Assembly: GCF_017052585.1 (NCBI RefSeq) | Contig: NZ_JAFFHZ010000001.1 | Coordinates: 1,426,001 to 1,490,000, forward strand | Origin: Paenibacillus apiarius | GTDB taxonomy: Bacteria > Bacillota > Bacilli > Paenibacillales > Paenibacillaceae | Direction: 5' to 3' | Length of the DNA: 64,000 nucleotides | Shown here: positions 52,585 through 61,372 of the stretch, piece after piece | Numbering within the stretch: the first letter of the stretch is position 1 | Layout: every line of letters starts with the position of its first letter | Notes under the pieces: generated by a model | Database searches by the model: none | Told to the model about the DNA's origin: nothing | What the model saw: the letters and a program-made list of their open reading frames with translations, nothing else | Translations under genes and position numbers: made by a program

Positions 52585-52607
52585 GTTATTATAATAATTA
52601 CTATAAT
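52585..52607. promoter_or_regulatory. Shared 23-bp element in the TrmB-type regulator promoter
   Basis: The plus strand reads GTTATTAT-AA-TAA-TT-ACTATAAT, 32 nt before the start codon. Positions 52584-52602 are nearly palindromic (AGT-N-ATTATAATAAT-N-ACT), as expected for a dimer site. Confidence 0.7.
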
Positions 52608-52744
52608 CCAATATTTATATTTGTCAAATCATTCGCACGAATCGATGTACGTTGAACGAAATTCGATTTTCGTGGCGGGACTGACTGCCGTGGCCGTGAA
52701 ACACAATGGTGGAAGTTCAATTATTCAGCTTATATCGATGAATA

Positions 52745-52775
52745 GAAAAGAGCTGTCGAGAAATTCTCGACAGCT
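52745..52775 (-). terminator. Terminator of the SPOCS-protein gene
   Basis: On the minus strand AGCTGTCGAGAA and TTCTCGACAGCT form a near-perfect stem followed by CTTTTCT. It begins a few nt after the stop codon. Confidence 0.85.
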
Positions 52776-52783
52776 AAGCTGCA

Positions 52784-53617
52784 TTACCGATCTCTGCAAT
52801 CTCTTTTGAGGTCTTTGTGGCCTTTGTGGTCTTTAAGGTCTTTGTGATCTTTGTCGTGGTCTTTGTCATGATCTTTGTCGTGGTCTTTGTGGTGGTCTTT
52901 GCAATCATCGTCATCTTTATGGCCCCATGGCAATGGAACTTGTTGCTTTTGCAGTACTTTTACCGTTACGTGCATGACGATTTTTTCCCGCAGTTTGCGG
53001 AACGTTTTCTCTTTACGAGGCAGGTCATCATCGTAGAAGAAGTCTTCGCCAAGGTCGAGTTCATGGAATCTGACCTTCACCAGTTCGCAGAAAGGCTGTT
53101 CGTTAAAGAATACTTCATGGCTGAAGAATGTCTTTTCAAGTTGAGGCGACATTTCATCTTTATCCAAAAATTCAAACTCTTCCACTTTTTCGTTGGAAAG
53201 CTCAGGCTTCACTTTGCCGAATTTGATTTCTGTGACGCATTGGAAAGGCACGTGTGCTGTCGTATGAAGAATTCTTCCGCACACGGCAGTCTCCGTTGGA
53301 GATGTGTCGGCTGTAGCATATTCAATATTTTTACGGATAAACCCTCTGAGGTATAATTTGGCTTTCGTTACCCATTTGCCATGGAAATCGACCGGAACCA
53401 ATTTGCACTGCTCCAAGAACACTTTTTTCTTTATCCGTTTAATTTCCAATGCAGGCTCATCTAAGCTAATCAGAGCTTCAACGTTAACTTGAACTTCACG
53501 CTCTGCCAATACTAAAGGAACTTTAATCGTTGGCCAATGTGGATCGTGTTTTTCGTTCTCGCATTCAGCTAGTGTTGTTGACTCAACTACGCGGCAATCC
53601 CCATCATTACAGGACAT
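52784..53617 (-). CDS. SPOCS-domain spore coat protein with a His-Lys-Asp repeat tail
   Basis: The protein has about 277 residues. The central part (about 30-215) resembles DUF3794/SPOCS coat proteins such as CsxC (KLYLRGFIRKNIEYATADTS, GRILHTTAHVPFQCVTEIKF). The last 50 residues are a low-complexity run of KDH/DKD units with two Cys, encoded near 52800-52920. It probably self-assembles in the outer spore layers, and the tail may bind metal. ATG 53617 has AGGAGG 8 nt upstream; an in-frame ATG at 53647 is rejected. Confidence 0.8.
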   Translation of the reverse strand: MSCNDGDCRVVESTTLAECENEKHDPHWPTIKVPLVLAEREVQVNVEALISLDEPALEIKRIKKKVFLEQCKLVPVDFHGKWVTKAKLYLRGFIRKNIEYATADTSPTETAVCGRILHTTAHVPFQCVTEIKFGKVKPELSNEKVEEFEFLDKDEMSPQLEKTFFSHEVFFNEQPFCELVKVRFHELDLGEDFFYDDDLPRKEKTFRKLREKIVMHVTVKVLQKQQVPLPWGHKDDDDCKDHHKDHDKDHDKDHDKDHKDLKDHKGHKDLKRDCRDR

Positions 53618-53722
53618 CTCTTCATCCTCCTCGTAATAGCTGCTCATCTTGTTCGTGCAATACTATATTATTACGGAGAAGTATAATTGCTTTGGCGCTT
53701 GTCTTGGAGAATTTGCCCCTTT

Positions 53723-54955
53723 TCATCCAATGCTCAAAGGGATCAACTGCTTCCGGAACCACCACACCCGGCCCGACACGTGAATCATGCCTCTAGCCAT
53801 CTGACCGTCGGCTTGATCCCGCTCCAACACGGCTTTTACATGCCAATCTCCCGTTTCTGCCCGTATGCTTGGCTGATAGGGCGGGAGTATGTCACAGGAC
53901 TTTGGATCTAAAGGCCGTTTCTCGGAAAAAGGACGGAGCACCGTGCTTGAAAAAGGAATAAACGTCATTTGATGCCGCAAATCGGGACTGTCCAGCGTTG
54001 TGCCTATAGCGGTTAACCTGACTTGACCCGTAAGCCAGACGAATGTTGACTCAGCTTCGTCAATACGTGTGTCCTCTATCATGAGCTTTGCCTCATAGCG
54101 CACGTCTTTCCAGTCATGCTCCCACTGCACTTGAATGAATTGCTCCCAGCCGATATCCCAGATGGCATCCAATAAGGATACTTCCGTGAAGGATGCTGCC
54201 TGATCTTCATTGCGGTATGATACGCAGGCTTGGGTCATAATCGGTTCCATTTTACTTGCCTGGACATGATCTTCCATACGCGCTGACTGCTTCGGCTGCG
54301 GAGGGTCCATTTCTTCCAATGGATCTGCATCTGTCTGCACAGGATGCGGATCGGTATCTGCCTGCACAGGAAGCGAATCGTCAACCGGGGTGTGCAGCTC
54401 TATTGCCGGCGGTGTGTCCATAGCCATAGTGGTCGAAGGCGCTTGCGCAACCAGTTCCTCCTGCGGCAGCCTTACCGTCTCGATCACGGCCGCTTCTGCC
54501 GGCGGATCAATGTGGCGGAAGAGCACCTCCGGATCGGCAGTCGTCTGCTTGGCGGGACGATGCTCATATGCATAAAAGATTCGCTTGCGCCGCCGATTAG
54601 TCCGCTTCGCCGGAGCTTTCCGTTTCGGATAGCGTTTCGGCGGAGCAATAGATAGAGCCTTGGGGCGGTTACGCTGTGGAATACGTATGGCAGCGCTGGA
54701 GGAAGGCTTTTTCCTGCGAGCCGCTAGCTGGCTCAATCGATGATATGGTTGGATTGACAGCTTCTGTGCCTTTCTTGGGACAGAGTGATGCGGTCTCCGG
54801 CGGGAACCTCTATGTTTGCGGGCACGTATCACTGTTGGGGCCATGACAGGCCGGCAGCAGGCCAGCTTATAACAGTTGAGAATGGTCAGATTCGGATTAA
54901 TCCAGGGGGCGGGCAATTTACGAACGCATATCTTACTTTCGATATTTCTCTTCAT
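53723..54955 (-). CDS. Unrecognised basic, Pro-rich spore-cluster protein
   Basis: The protein has about 410 residues. Residues 45-140 are very rich in Arg, Lys, Pro and Ser (for example APPKRYPKRKAPAKRTNRRR), 150-250 are acidic and Pro-rich (PVQADTDPHPVQTDADPLEE), and 265-410 form a compact domain (FIQVQWEHDWKDVRYEAKLM; RGMIHVSGRVWWFRKQLIPL) that could be a distant SPOCS-like fold. It lies between the SPOCS gene and the divergent collagen-like gene, so a coat or exosporium role is inferred. ATG 54955 has GAGGTG upstream. Confidence 0.6.
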   Translation of the reverse strand: MKRNIESKICVRKLPAPWINPNLTILNCYKLACCRPVMAPTVIRARKHRGSRRRPHHSVPRKAQKLSIQPYHRLSQLAARRKKPSSSAAIRIPQRNRPKALSIAPPKRYPKRKAPAKRTNRRRKRIFYAYEHRPAKQTTADPEVLFRHIDPPAEAAVIETVRLPQEELVAQAPSTTMAMDTPPAIELHTPVDDSLPVQADTDPHPVQTDADPLEEMDPPQPKQSARMEDHVQASKMEPIMTQACVSYRNEDQAASFTEVSLLDAIWDIGWEQFIQVQWEHDWKDVRYEAKLMIEDTRIDEAESTFVWLTGQVRLTAIGTTLDSPDLRHQMTFIPFSSTVLRPFSEKRPLDPKSCDILPPYQPSIRAETGDWHVKAVLERDQADGQMARGMIHVSGRVWWFRKQLIPLSIG

Positions 54956-55227
54956 AGTGAGTGGCACCTCGCCAATGTTCCATCAAACCCTTTTGCATAT
55001 GCATAGCTAATACTAAAGTATGTCATCGCCTGTAGACGAGTGTTAAGGCAACCGCCTCTTTTTTCATTGCGCCGTTACTAGGGGGATTGCCCGATGGTTT
55101 CTCCCCAGTCCAATGCCTATTTATTGATATAAATAGTCTCCTGTCTATCTCCGCTTAGTCATTCGTCCACCCTGTTTGAGTGCAGACGCCGTACTATATA
55201 GAAAAATGATAGGGAGGTGTCTCTGAC

Positions 55228-56253
55228 TTGGGCCGCACTGCATTAAGAAGAAGACACTGCCGCAAAAAAACGATAATCGTCTGCCGGTGGATAAAAAAAC
55301 GGAACAAATGCTTGCGAAAAAAAACGGGAAAAGGCCGATGCTCTCATAAAAAAAACAAGTTGATTCGCCGTACCAAGCCGCGAGTGTGTCACTCTGATTC
55401 CAGGCTGCAAGGAGCGCAAGGTACCGCGGATCCCCCAGGATTGCAACGACCGGCTGGACCGCAAGGTGCCGCGGATCCCCCAGGACTGCAAGGACCGGCT
55501 GGACCGCAAGGCACTGCCGGCTCCGCGGGATTGCAAGGATCGTCAGGACCTCAAGGTACTGCGGGACCCTCCGGATTACAAGGAGCGGCTGGACCGCAAG
55601 GTACTGCAGGACCCGCGGGATTGCAAGGAGCGGCTGGACCGCAAGGCGCTGCGGGACCCGCGGGATTGCGAGGAGCGACAGGACCGCAAGGACCGCAAGG
55701 TATTTCAGGCGCACAGGGGATTCCCGGACCGGCTGGACCTCAGGGACCGCCGGGAGAACCGGGACCGCAAGGGCAGCAAGGACCGCCGGGCTCCTCTTCG
55801 GATTGCTGTGTCCCGCCGATGCAGTACATCCTGTCTCAGCTGGAAGGAGTCCAGGTAACGTTGGGAACGACAAGCAACCCCCCTGGAAATTTTAGTAACT
55901 CGATCATTGTCAGTGTGAGCGATTCTTTAGTGACGGTCCGAAGAGATACGAGACTGTTCGTCATTCCCATCAGTGAAGTGGTTGCCGTCGCGGCTCCTCA
56001 GGTCGAGGACGTTGCGCTGCTGGAGCCGCCGTCGCCCTCAAGCGACTGCATTGAAGCTCCGCTGCGTGAATTTCTTGACGCCAACATCGGGACGGCAGTC
56101 GATATTACTACCGTCGGCTTCGGACTGTTCGCCAATATTCAGAACGCCGTCGTGTCCAGAACCGGCGAGGGGATCGTCATCTTGGATGTTACGCAAGCCA
56201 TCGATTTCGCAGCGGTATCTCTCTGTAAAATCACCTCCCTCTTATCATGCTAG
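55228..56253 (+). CDS. Collagen-like exosporium-type protein
   Basis: The 341-residue protein starts at TTG, with AGGGAGGTG upstream. Residues 1-57 are strongly basic ([23 protein letters not shown]), unlike the BclA leader. Residues 60-190 are Gly-x-y collagen repeats, including five 15-residue units, and the C-terminal domain (about 193-341) contains four Cys (DCC, DC, LC). Two ADPP units break the Gly register. Collagen-like proteins of this kind form hair-like filaments on spores of Bacillales. It diverges from the basic Pro-rich gene. Confidence 0.87.
   Translation: MGRTALRRRHCRKKTIIVCRWIKKRNKCLRKKTGKGRCSHKKNKLIRRTKPRVCHSDSRLQGAQGTADPPGLQRPAGPQGAADPPGLQGPAGPQGTAGSAGLQGSSGPQGTAGPSGLQGAAGPQGTAGPAGLQGAAGPQGAAGPAGLRGATGPQGPQGISGAQGIPGPAGPQGPPGEPGPQGQQGPPGSSSDCCVPPMQYILSQLEGVQVTLGTTSNPPGNFSNSIIVSVSDSLVTVRRDTRLFVIPISEVVAVAAPQVEDVALLEPPSPSSDCIEAPLREFLDANIGTAVDITTVGFGLFANIQNAVVSRTGEGIVILDVTQAIDFAAVSLCKITSLLSC
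55438..55662 (+). repeat. Five 45-bp tandem repeats in the collagen-like gene
   Basis: Each 45-bp unit encodes GLQ-x-x-(A/S)-GPQG-x-A-x-x-x (residues 71-145); consensus [15 protein letters not shown]. The units are well conserved in DNA, so copy number may vary between strains. Repetition creates a long meaningless open frame on the opposite strand. Confidence 0.85.
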
Positions 56254-56305
56254 GAGCGTTTATAAGCTTAGCGGGTATCGTGTCGGGTAATCAACTCGAT
56301 TAATA

Positions 56306-56350
56306 AACCGAGAGAATGACGGGACTTCATCCCGCCCCTCTCGGTTTTTG
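56306..56350. terminator. Bidirectional terminator after the collagen-like gene
   Basis: AACCGAGAG and CTCTCGGTT enclose a second stem (CGGGA/TCCCG), followed by TTTTTG. It also fits the end of the small minus-strand frame at 56359. Confidence 0.85.
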
Positions 56351-56358
56351 CCATTTCA

Positions 56359-56508
56359 TTAAGGCAACCGCCGCGACCGATGAAGCCTGCCGATGAACAG
56401 CAAGCCGTCATACTGGTCACGCATGATCCATTCCTCTTCGAGCACGCCCCAAGACTTGGCAATGCGGGCTGCCAAGCCCCGGGCAATATGCTGGCGCCAT
56501 ATTTTCAA
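56359..56508 (-). CDS. Possible 49-residue protein
   Basis: TTG 56508 follows GGGGGCGGGAG and opens a 49-residue frame (KIWRQHIARGLAARIAKSWG, then MRDQYDGLLFIGRL) that ends 9 nt before the bidirectional terminator. The composition is protein-like and basic, but no family is recognised and a shadow frame cannot be excluded. Confidence 0.35.
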   Translation of the reverse strand: MKIWRQHIARGLAARIAKSWGVLEEEWIMRDQYDGLLFIGRLHRSRRLP

Positions 56509-56599
56509 AACAAAAAACTCCCGCCCCCTAAAGGGACGAGAGCATATCTCGCGTGCTGCGCTATCACGAAATTGCAATGTCTATGATTCGCCCTGCCGG

Positions 56600-56962
56600 T
56601 TATAGCGGGCTCAAATGCTCGTGCACGAGCTTCCACCCGCCGTCTGCGCGCTTGAACGCATTCGTGGCGCGGCCGCAGCCTTCTCTCCACTCGCCTTTGT
56701 AGTACCCTTCCCATTTATACGTATAGGTGCATACGGCCACGTCTTTCCCAGCCGCGATCCATGTTACGTCCACTGCACTGTATACTTCCTCTTGGATCGT
56801 CTGCCATGCCTGTTCGAAATAGTTTTTTATCTCTTCCAGCGATGTGCAGGTCTTGTCCGTAAACCAATATACGGCAGCGGGATCGAGCAGTGGTTGGACA
56901 TTGGAAAAATCATGCGTGTTCGTCGCTGCGATGTACTGGGCAAGTGTATCTTTATAATCCAA
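56600..56962 (-). CDS. NTF2-like (SnoaL/DUF4440-type) protein
   Basis: The 120-residue protein has the cone-shaped NTF2-like fold pattern: an N-terminal helix (DTLAQYIAATNTHDFSNVQ), VYWFTDKTCTSLEEIKNYFE and C-terminal strands (GCGRATNAFKRADGGWKLVHEHLS). Such proteins are small enzymes or binding proteins; many single-domain copies have no known function. The TTG start has GGAGGAGGG upstream. It is monocistronic. Confidence 0.82.
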   Translation of the reverse strand: MDYKDTLAQYIAATNTHDFSNVQPLLDPAAVYWFTDKTCTSLEEIKNYFEQAWQTIQEEVYSAVDVTWIAAGKDVAVCTYTYKWEGYYKGEWREGCGRATNAFKRADGGWKLVHEHLSPL

Positions 56963-57011
56963 AATAAAGCCCTCCTCCGTCTATCATCCTTTTCCAAATA
57001 TTATAGCAAAA

Positions 57012-58199
57012 TCAGCCTGCCGCCTGCACTCTTTCATGTCCCGTCACCAGCACGATCAATCCGCACAGGAGCGTCAGCGACGCGAACACAAGCGCGCCAT
57101 CGTAGCTTCCGGTGTGCGCCATCAATACACCGGTAACGATCGGTCCGATGATCTGTCCGGCCCCATAGACTGCCGTTGCATAGCCGATAATCGTGCTGCT
57201 CGCCTGCGGAAACATGCGCCGGACTAACGACATGGTCAGCATCGTAATCCCCATAAACGTCGCTCCGAATAAAAAAGCGCCTGTCAATACGCCCACTGCA
57301 TTCGGAAAAAGGACAGGCAGAATGACCCCGAAAATTTGAGCGCAAAAGGCCGCGTATAGTGCCTGCATGCTGCCATACTTCTTCTCTGTCCAGCTCCACA
57401 GCCAACAGGAGGGAGCAGCCGCCAGACCGACGAATACCCAGCTCAAAGCGGAAAATTCGCTAACCTCCGGTATTTGATCCACGATGGCCACTAAAAATGT
57501 GGCGCTGACAATATAGCCCATGCCTTCGCAGCCGTATGCGACAATAAGGCGCATCAGCATGCCACGGTTACCTGCGATGTCCTGATAATCCCGCTCGATC
57601 CGCTCGTTTTCGCCGCATGCTGTCTGCGGTTCCTTAAGAAACAGCAGCGGGAATGAACCCAGCAGCATCGATACACAGCCAAGCCCGCCCCACGCCCATT
57701 TCCACCCTCCGAACCCGTTCAACACGGGCACGATCCATCCGCTCAGCATGATCCCCAACCCGACGCCGCTGAAGAGCCAACCGGACCAGGACGAACGCCC
57801 GCGCCGGGCCAACCCGTCCAACACGATCCCGGAAGCAAAGACGAATACAAGCCCGCTGCTGAAGCCTGACACGAAGCGCAGGACAGACCATGACACGAAC
57901 TCGCCCGCAACGCCCATCAGCGCCGTCGTCAGCACGTTGGCAAGCAGATAGAGCTTCAAGTGAAATACCTTGCCTCTGCGCCAAGGCAGCATGCCCGCGG
58001 CTAAAGATCCGAGCAGATAACCAATATAATTATACGATGACAGATAACCAGCCCCTGTCTCGGACAATCCCGCATTATGCGTCATCAGAGGCAAGAGCGG
58101 AGTATAGGCGAATCTGCCGATGCCCATCACAATAATGAGAGAGAGCATTCCCCCTGCAAGAAGATAGGCCGGATGATTGCTGTCCACCCGATTTCCCAT
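57012..58199 (-). CDS. YbfB/YjiJ-family MFS transporter
   Basis: The 395-residue, 12-helix transporter has the family N-terminus LSLIIVMGIGRFAYTPLLPLM and SYNYIGYLLGSLAAG. Members are putative exporters of small metabolites or drugs. It is transcribed divergently from a LysR regulator with a palindrome between them, so it is the probable target. ATG start with a nearby AGGTGA-type site. Confidence 0.88.
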   Translation of the reverse strand: MGNRVDSNHPAYLLAGGMLSLIIVMGIGRFAYTPLLPLMTHNAGLSETGAGYLSSYNYIGYLLGSLAAGMLPWRRGKVFHLKLYLLANVLTTALMGVAGEFVSWSVLRFVSGFSSGLVFVFASGIVLDGLARRGRSSWSGWLFSGVGLGIMLSGWIVPVLNGFGGWKWAWGGLGCVSMLLGSFPLLFLKEPQTACGENERIERDYQDIAGNRGMLMRLIVAYGCEGMGYIVSATFLVAIVDQIPEVSEFSALSWVFVGLAAAPSCWLWSWTEKKYGSMQALYAAFCAQIFGVILPVLFPNAVGVLTGAFLFGATFMGITMLTMSLVRRMFPQASSTIIGYATAVYGAGQIIGPIVTGVLMAHTGSYDGALVFASLTLLCGLIVLVTGHERVQAAG

Positions 58200-58290
58200 A
58201 GTAAAAACATCACCTTTATTTATAATTTCCCCTTTCTCCTCATCATAAGGATGCTAAACTGGTTAGTAAAATGATATATTTTCATGTTTC

Positions 58291-58309
58291 ATATCAATTA
58301 TTTTGATAT
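58291..58309. promoter_or_regulatory. LysR-type operator in the divergent promoter region
   Basis: ATATCAA and TTGATAT form a perfect inverted repeat around TTATT, 21 nt before the LysR gene, and fit the T-N11-A rule of LysR boxes. It probably controls both the regulator and the MFS gene. Confidence 0.6.
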
Positions 58310-58330
58310 CAGGATTGCGAGGAGAACGCG

Positions 58331-59200
58331 ATGAACATCGAGGATTTATATACGTTTCACGTTGTCGCCCGGGAACAGAGCATATCCAAAGCGGCGGAAA
58401 CGCTCAACTTCGTCCAATCGAACATTACCGCCCGAATCAAGCGGCTCGAGCAGGAGTACGAGACACTGCTCTTCTATCGCCATCGGCACGGTGTGACGCT
58501 GACGTCAACCGGCAAGGCGCTTATGGCCTATACTGAACAAATCCTTCAGCTCATCGATGAATCCAAGAAAGCAATTATTCACTCGAACTCCCCGCGAGGC
58601 CCGTTGGCTATCGGCGCGATGGAAACGGCGGCCGCCGTGCGCCTGCCCCCGCTGCTGGCCGCTTATGGCGCCCGATATCCGGAGGTTGAGCTGCTCCTGC
58701 ATACGGACAGAACGAGCGAGCTTGTCAAAATGGTGTTGAACCGTGAAATCGAAGGCGCATTTATTGCCGGGGAAGCCAATCATCCCTCCTTATGTGAAAT
58801 ACCCGTCTTCAAGGAGAAATTGGTGTTCGTCGTGCCCAGGAACTTGACGTCCCGTCTCGTCCGGGACGATTTGAAGCGGCATAACTTGATCGTGTTCAAG
58901 TCCGGCTGCTTCTACCGCACAACGATGGAGGATTGGCTGCGTGCCGAGGGCATCGTTCCGAACAGAACGATGGAGCTGAACACGCTCGAGGGAATTATCG
59001 GCTGTGTCAAAGCCGGGTTGGGCATGTCCATGCTGACCGAATCCGTAGTCGATCAGCTCGATCGGAATCATGACCTGGCCCGGTACCCGCTGCCTGGAAC
59101 CGCCGGGAGCGTCACGACCCGATTCATCTATCATAAAGACATCGTAAAGACCGCCGCGTTCAACAGGTTCGTCTCGATGTGCCAAGATGAGCAGCCGTGA
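58331..59200 (+). CDS. LysR-family transcriptional regulator
   Basis: The 289-residue regulator has an N-terminal HTH (FHVVAREQSISKAAETLNFV with QSNITARIKRLEQEY) and a two-lobed effector domain (GPLAIGAMETAAAVRLPPLL onwards). The gene is divergent from the MFS transporter. The nature of the co-inducer cannot be read from sequence. GAGGAG precedes ATG 58331. Confidence 0.92.
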   Translation: MNIEDLYTFHVVAREQSISKAAETLNFVQSNITARIKRLEQEYETLLFYRHRHGVTLTSTGKALMAYTEQILQLIDESKKAIIHSNSPRGPLAIGAMETAAAVRLPPLLAAYGARYPEVELLLHTDRTSELVKMVLNREIEGAFIAGEANHPSLCEIPVFKEKLVFVVPRNLTSRLVRDDLKRHNLIVFKSGCFYRTTMEDWLRAEGIVPNRTMELNTLEGIIGCVKAGLGMSMLTESVVDQLDRNHDLARYPLPGTAGSVTTRFIYHKDIVKTAAFNRFVSMCQDEQP

Positions 59201-59369
59201 GAACAGCTGCCGCGGACTTTCAAAGCCAAGCGGCTCCTTCATGGCAATATTTCCTTTTGCTTGACTGCAAACGTTTTGCGCCATGCTATACTTAAATGGA
59301 TTGAATTGCTCGGGCCATGCTTATGTCACGAACAATTTTTCACGACAATGGAATAAGGAGTGCACAATA

Positions 59370-60815
59370 ATGAATTGGATGGCTGAAGTTACCGCAAGAC
59401 AAGACGAGCTGTTGAATGATTTGAAAGGGCTGCTCCGTTTTGAAAGCGTCAAGGACACCAGCACCAGCGGACCTGGACAGCCGATGGGCCAGGAAATCGC
59501 CCGGGCGCTTGATTATATTCTGGAGCTGTCCCGACGCGAGCAGTTCCGCGTCAACAATCTGGACGGCTACGTCGGATATGCCGAATACGGGGATTCCGAC
59601 AGCGGCGAGTATATCGGCGTGCTGTGCCATTTGGACGTCGTTCCGGCCACTGGCCAATGGACTACGCCGCCGTTCCAACCCGATGTCCGTGACGGCAAGC
59701 TGTACGCGCGCGGCGCGATTGATGACAAAGGCCCTACGCTCGCAGCCTTCTATGGTCTGAAAATCGTAAAAGAACTGGGGCTGCCGTTAAAGCATAACGT
59801 GCGGATTATATTCGGCACCGACGAAGAGAGCGGCATGGAATGCATGAAGACGTATACGCAGCGCGAGAAGATGCCCATGGCCGGCTTTGCGCCGGATGCC
59901 GACTTCCCGATTACCCATGCGGAGAAGGGGCAAATCAACACGAAATTTCTCCTGAAGCGGAGTGGCGGCTCCTCCGAAGCAGCAGATCCAGCGGACGGAA
60001 CTCGATTCGAATTGATTGCCTTCCATGGCGGCGGCATCGCCAACATGGTCCCGGAATCGGCTGCAGCGACCGTAGCGGGTGAAGCGTCTGCTCTTGCGGA
60101 CATGGCGGAACAATTCCAAGCCTACTGCGCCGAACAGAAGCTGAACGGCACCGCAGAGGTGAAGGATGGCCGGATAGAGCTCGGGATGAAGGGCAAGTCC
60201 GCGCACGGCATGGAGCCGCACGTCGGCATCAATGCCGCATTGAAGCTTGTCCGCTTCCTGCGGGATTACCGCTTCCAGCCTGATGCCGAGCGGTACATCG
60301 GCTTCATTGGCCAGCATCTGGTCGACGACCATCTGGGCGCGGCGCTCGGCATTCAGTTCCAGGATGACATTACTGGTCCCCTGACTGTAAATGCAGGCAT
60401 TTTCGAATATGGAGCGGAGATCGAACCGTTCTTTCACTTGAACATCCGCTTCCCTGTTACGCAGCAATGCGACGACATCCTCGCAATGCTTGAAGCGAAA
60501 ATGGCTCCCTACAATATCGTGATGGATGATGATCTGGATCTGAAGCAACCCCATCATGTGGACCAAAGCCATCCCATGATCAAGATATTGCAAAAGGTAT
60601 ACGAGGAAGAGACGAAGCTGGAACCGACACTGCTCACGACCGGCGGCGGCACGTACGCGGCCTTCATGGACAATGGTGTCGCCTTCGGCGCCCTCTTCCC
60701 CGGCAGGGAAGAGACGGCGCATCAAGTGGATGAGCACATCGAAATCGACGACTTGTTGAAAGCGGCCGCCATCTATGCCAGAGCGATCTACGAATTGGCC
60801 AACTTGGATTCCTAA
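59370..60815 (+). CDS. pepV: Dipeptidase PepV (M20 family)
   Basis: The 481-residue dizinc peptidase has the metal ligands His in VLCHLDVVPATGQW, the bridging Asp in YARGAIDDKGP, the Glu pair in GTDEESGMEC, Asp in GFAPDADFPITHAEKG, and the C-terminal His in GREETAHQVDEHI. It hydrolyses dipeptides in the cytoplasm. AAGGAG precedes ATG 59370; an upstream in-frame extension to 59283 has no ribosome site. Confidence 0.94.
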   Translation: MNWMAEVTARQDELLNDLKGLLRFESVKDTSTSGPGQPMGQEIARALDYILELSRREQFRVNNLDGYVGYAEYGDSDSGEYIGVLCHLDVVPATGQWTTPPFQPDVRDGKLYARGAIDDKGPTLAAFYGLKIVKELGLPLKHNVRIIFGTDEESGMECMKTYTQREKMPMAGFAPDADFPITHAEKGQINTKFLLKRSGGSSEAADPADGTRFELIAFHGGGIANMVPESAAATVAGEASALADMAEQFQAYCAEQKLNGTAEVKDGRIELGMKGKSAHGMEPHVGINAALKLVRFLRDYRFQPDAERYIGFIGQHLVDDHLGAALGIQFQDDITGPLTVNAGIFEYGAEIEPFFHLNIRFPVTQQCDDILAMLEAKMAPYNIVMDDDLDLKQPHHVDQSHPMIKILQKVYEEETKLEPTLLTTGGGTYAAFMDNGVAFGALFPGREETAHQVDEHIEIDDLLKAAAIYARAIYELANLDS

Positions 60816-60843
60816 TGCATTCCGTAACAGAAAACTAGCTTGC

Positions 60844-60888
60844 GAGGCTGCTCCTTACGTCAATGAATGACGAAGGGCGGCCTCTTTT
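60844..60888 (+). terminator. Terminator after pepV
   Basis: GAGGCTGCTCCTTACGTCA and TGACGAAGGGCGGCCTC pair with small bulges, followed by TTTT. Confidence 0.75.
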
Positions 60889-61042
60889 GCTGCATAACCC
60901 GAAATATTGGAAAGATCCACGGGTATACTACAGATATCACTATCTTTCTGAAGCAATTCCAATGAAGCCTGCCGTAAAGAGAAATACGCGCCCGGTTCGT
61001 TGCATAAAATCCAATGCAGGATGAGAATAGGAGGGAAAACGC

Positions 61043-61372
61043 ATGAGTGACTTGTTGAAAAAAGCCGTCTCGCTCGGTTGGGGCCTGACAATGGCCAGCA
61101 AGGAAAAGGTGGAAAGCCTCGTGGACGAACTGGTGAAGCGCGGGGAGCTCGCGCCTGCAGAATCCAAAGAATGGATGAACCGGCTCATCGAAAAAGGCGA
61201 GAAAGAACAAGCCGAGTTCAAAACGATGATTCAAGAGCAAGTGAAGCGCAAATTACAGGACATGGACGTGGCGGCAAAGTCCGAACTGGCCGCGTTGGAA
61301 GCGCGCATCGCCGAATTGGAGGCTCGTCTCGCCCGCTTGGAGACGGAAGCGGAGCAGGATCGTGTGGATTAG
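61043..61372 (+). CDS. Phasin-like coiled-coil protein
   Basis: The 109-residue helical protein starts LLKKAVSLGWGLTMASKEKV and continues as a charged coiled coil (LAALEARIAELEARLARLET), matching phasin-like or PHA-regulator-like proteins of Firmicutes. It overlaps the start of the ABC1/UbiB kinase gene by 11 nt. This tight coupling is seen repeatedly in Bacilli and suggests the two proteins work together, perhaps at membranes or lipid bodies. ATG 61043 has AGGAGGG upstream. Confidence 0.82.
   Translation: MSDLLKKAVSLGWGLTMASKEKVESLVDELVKRGELAPAESKEWMNRLIEKGEKEQAEFKTMIQEQVKRKLQDMDVAAKSELAALEARIAELEARLARLETEAEQDRVD

Noticed and set aside
52817-53356. 179-codon plus-strand hydrophobic frame opposite the SPOCS gene
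   Set aside because: The FVVFV-type sequence is the reverse reading of the KDH repeats; the minus-strand gene has a start, ribosome site and terminator.
55438-55662. Possible CRISPR array from regularly spaced repeats
   Set aside because: The repeats are contiguous 45-bp coding units without unique spacers, and no cas genes are present.
55145-55873. 242-codon minus-strand open frame opposite the collagen-like gene
   Set aside because: Its [10 protein letters not shown]-type repeats are only the reverse reading of the 45-bp collagen repeats; there is no ribosome site.
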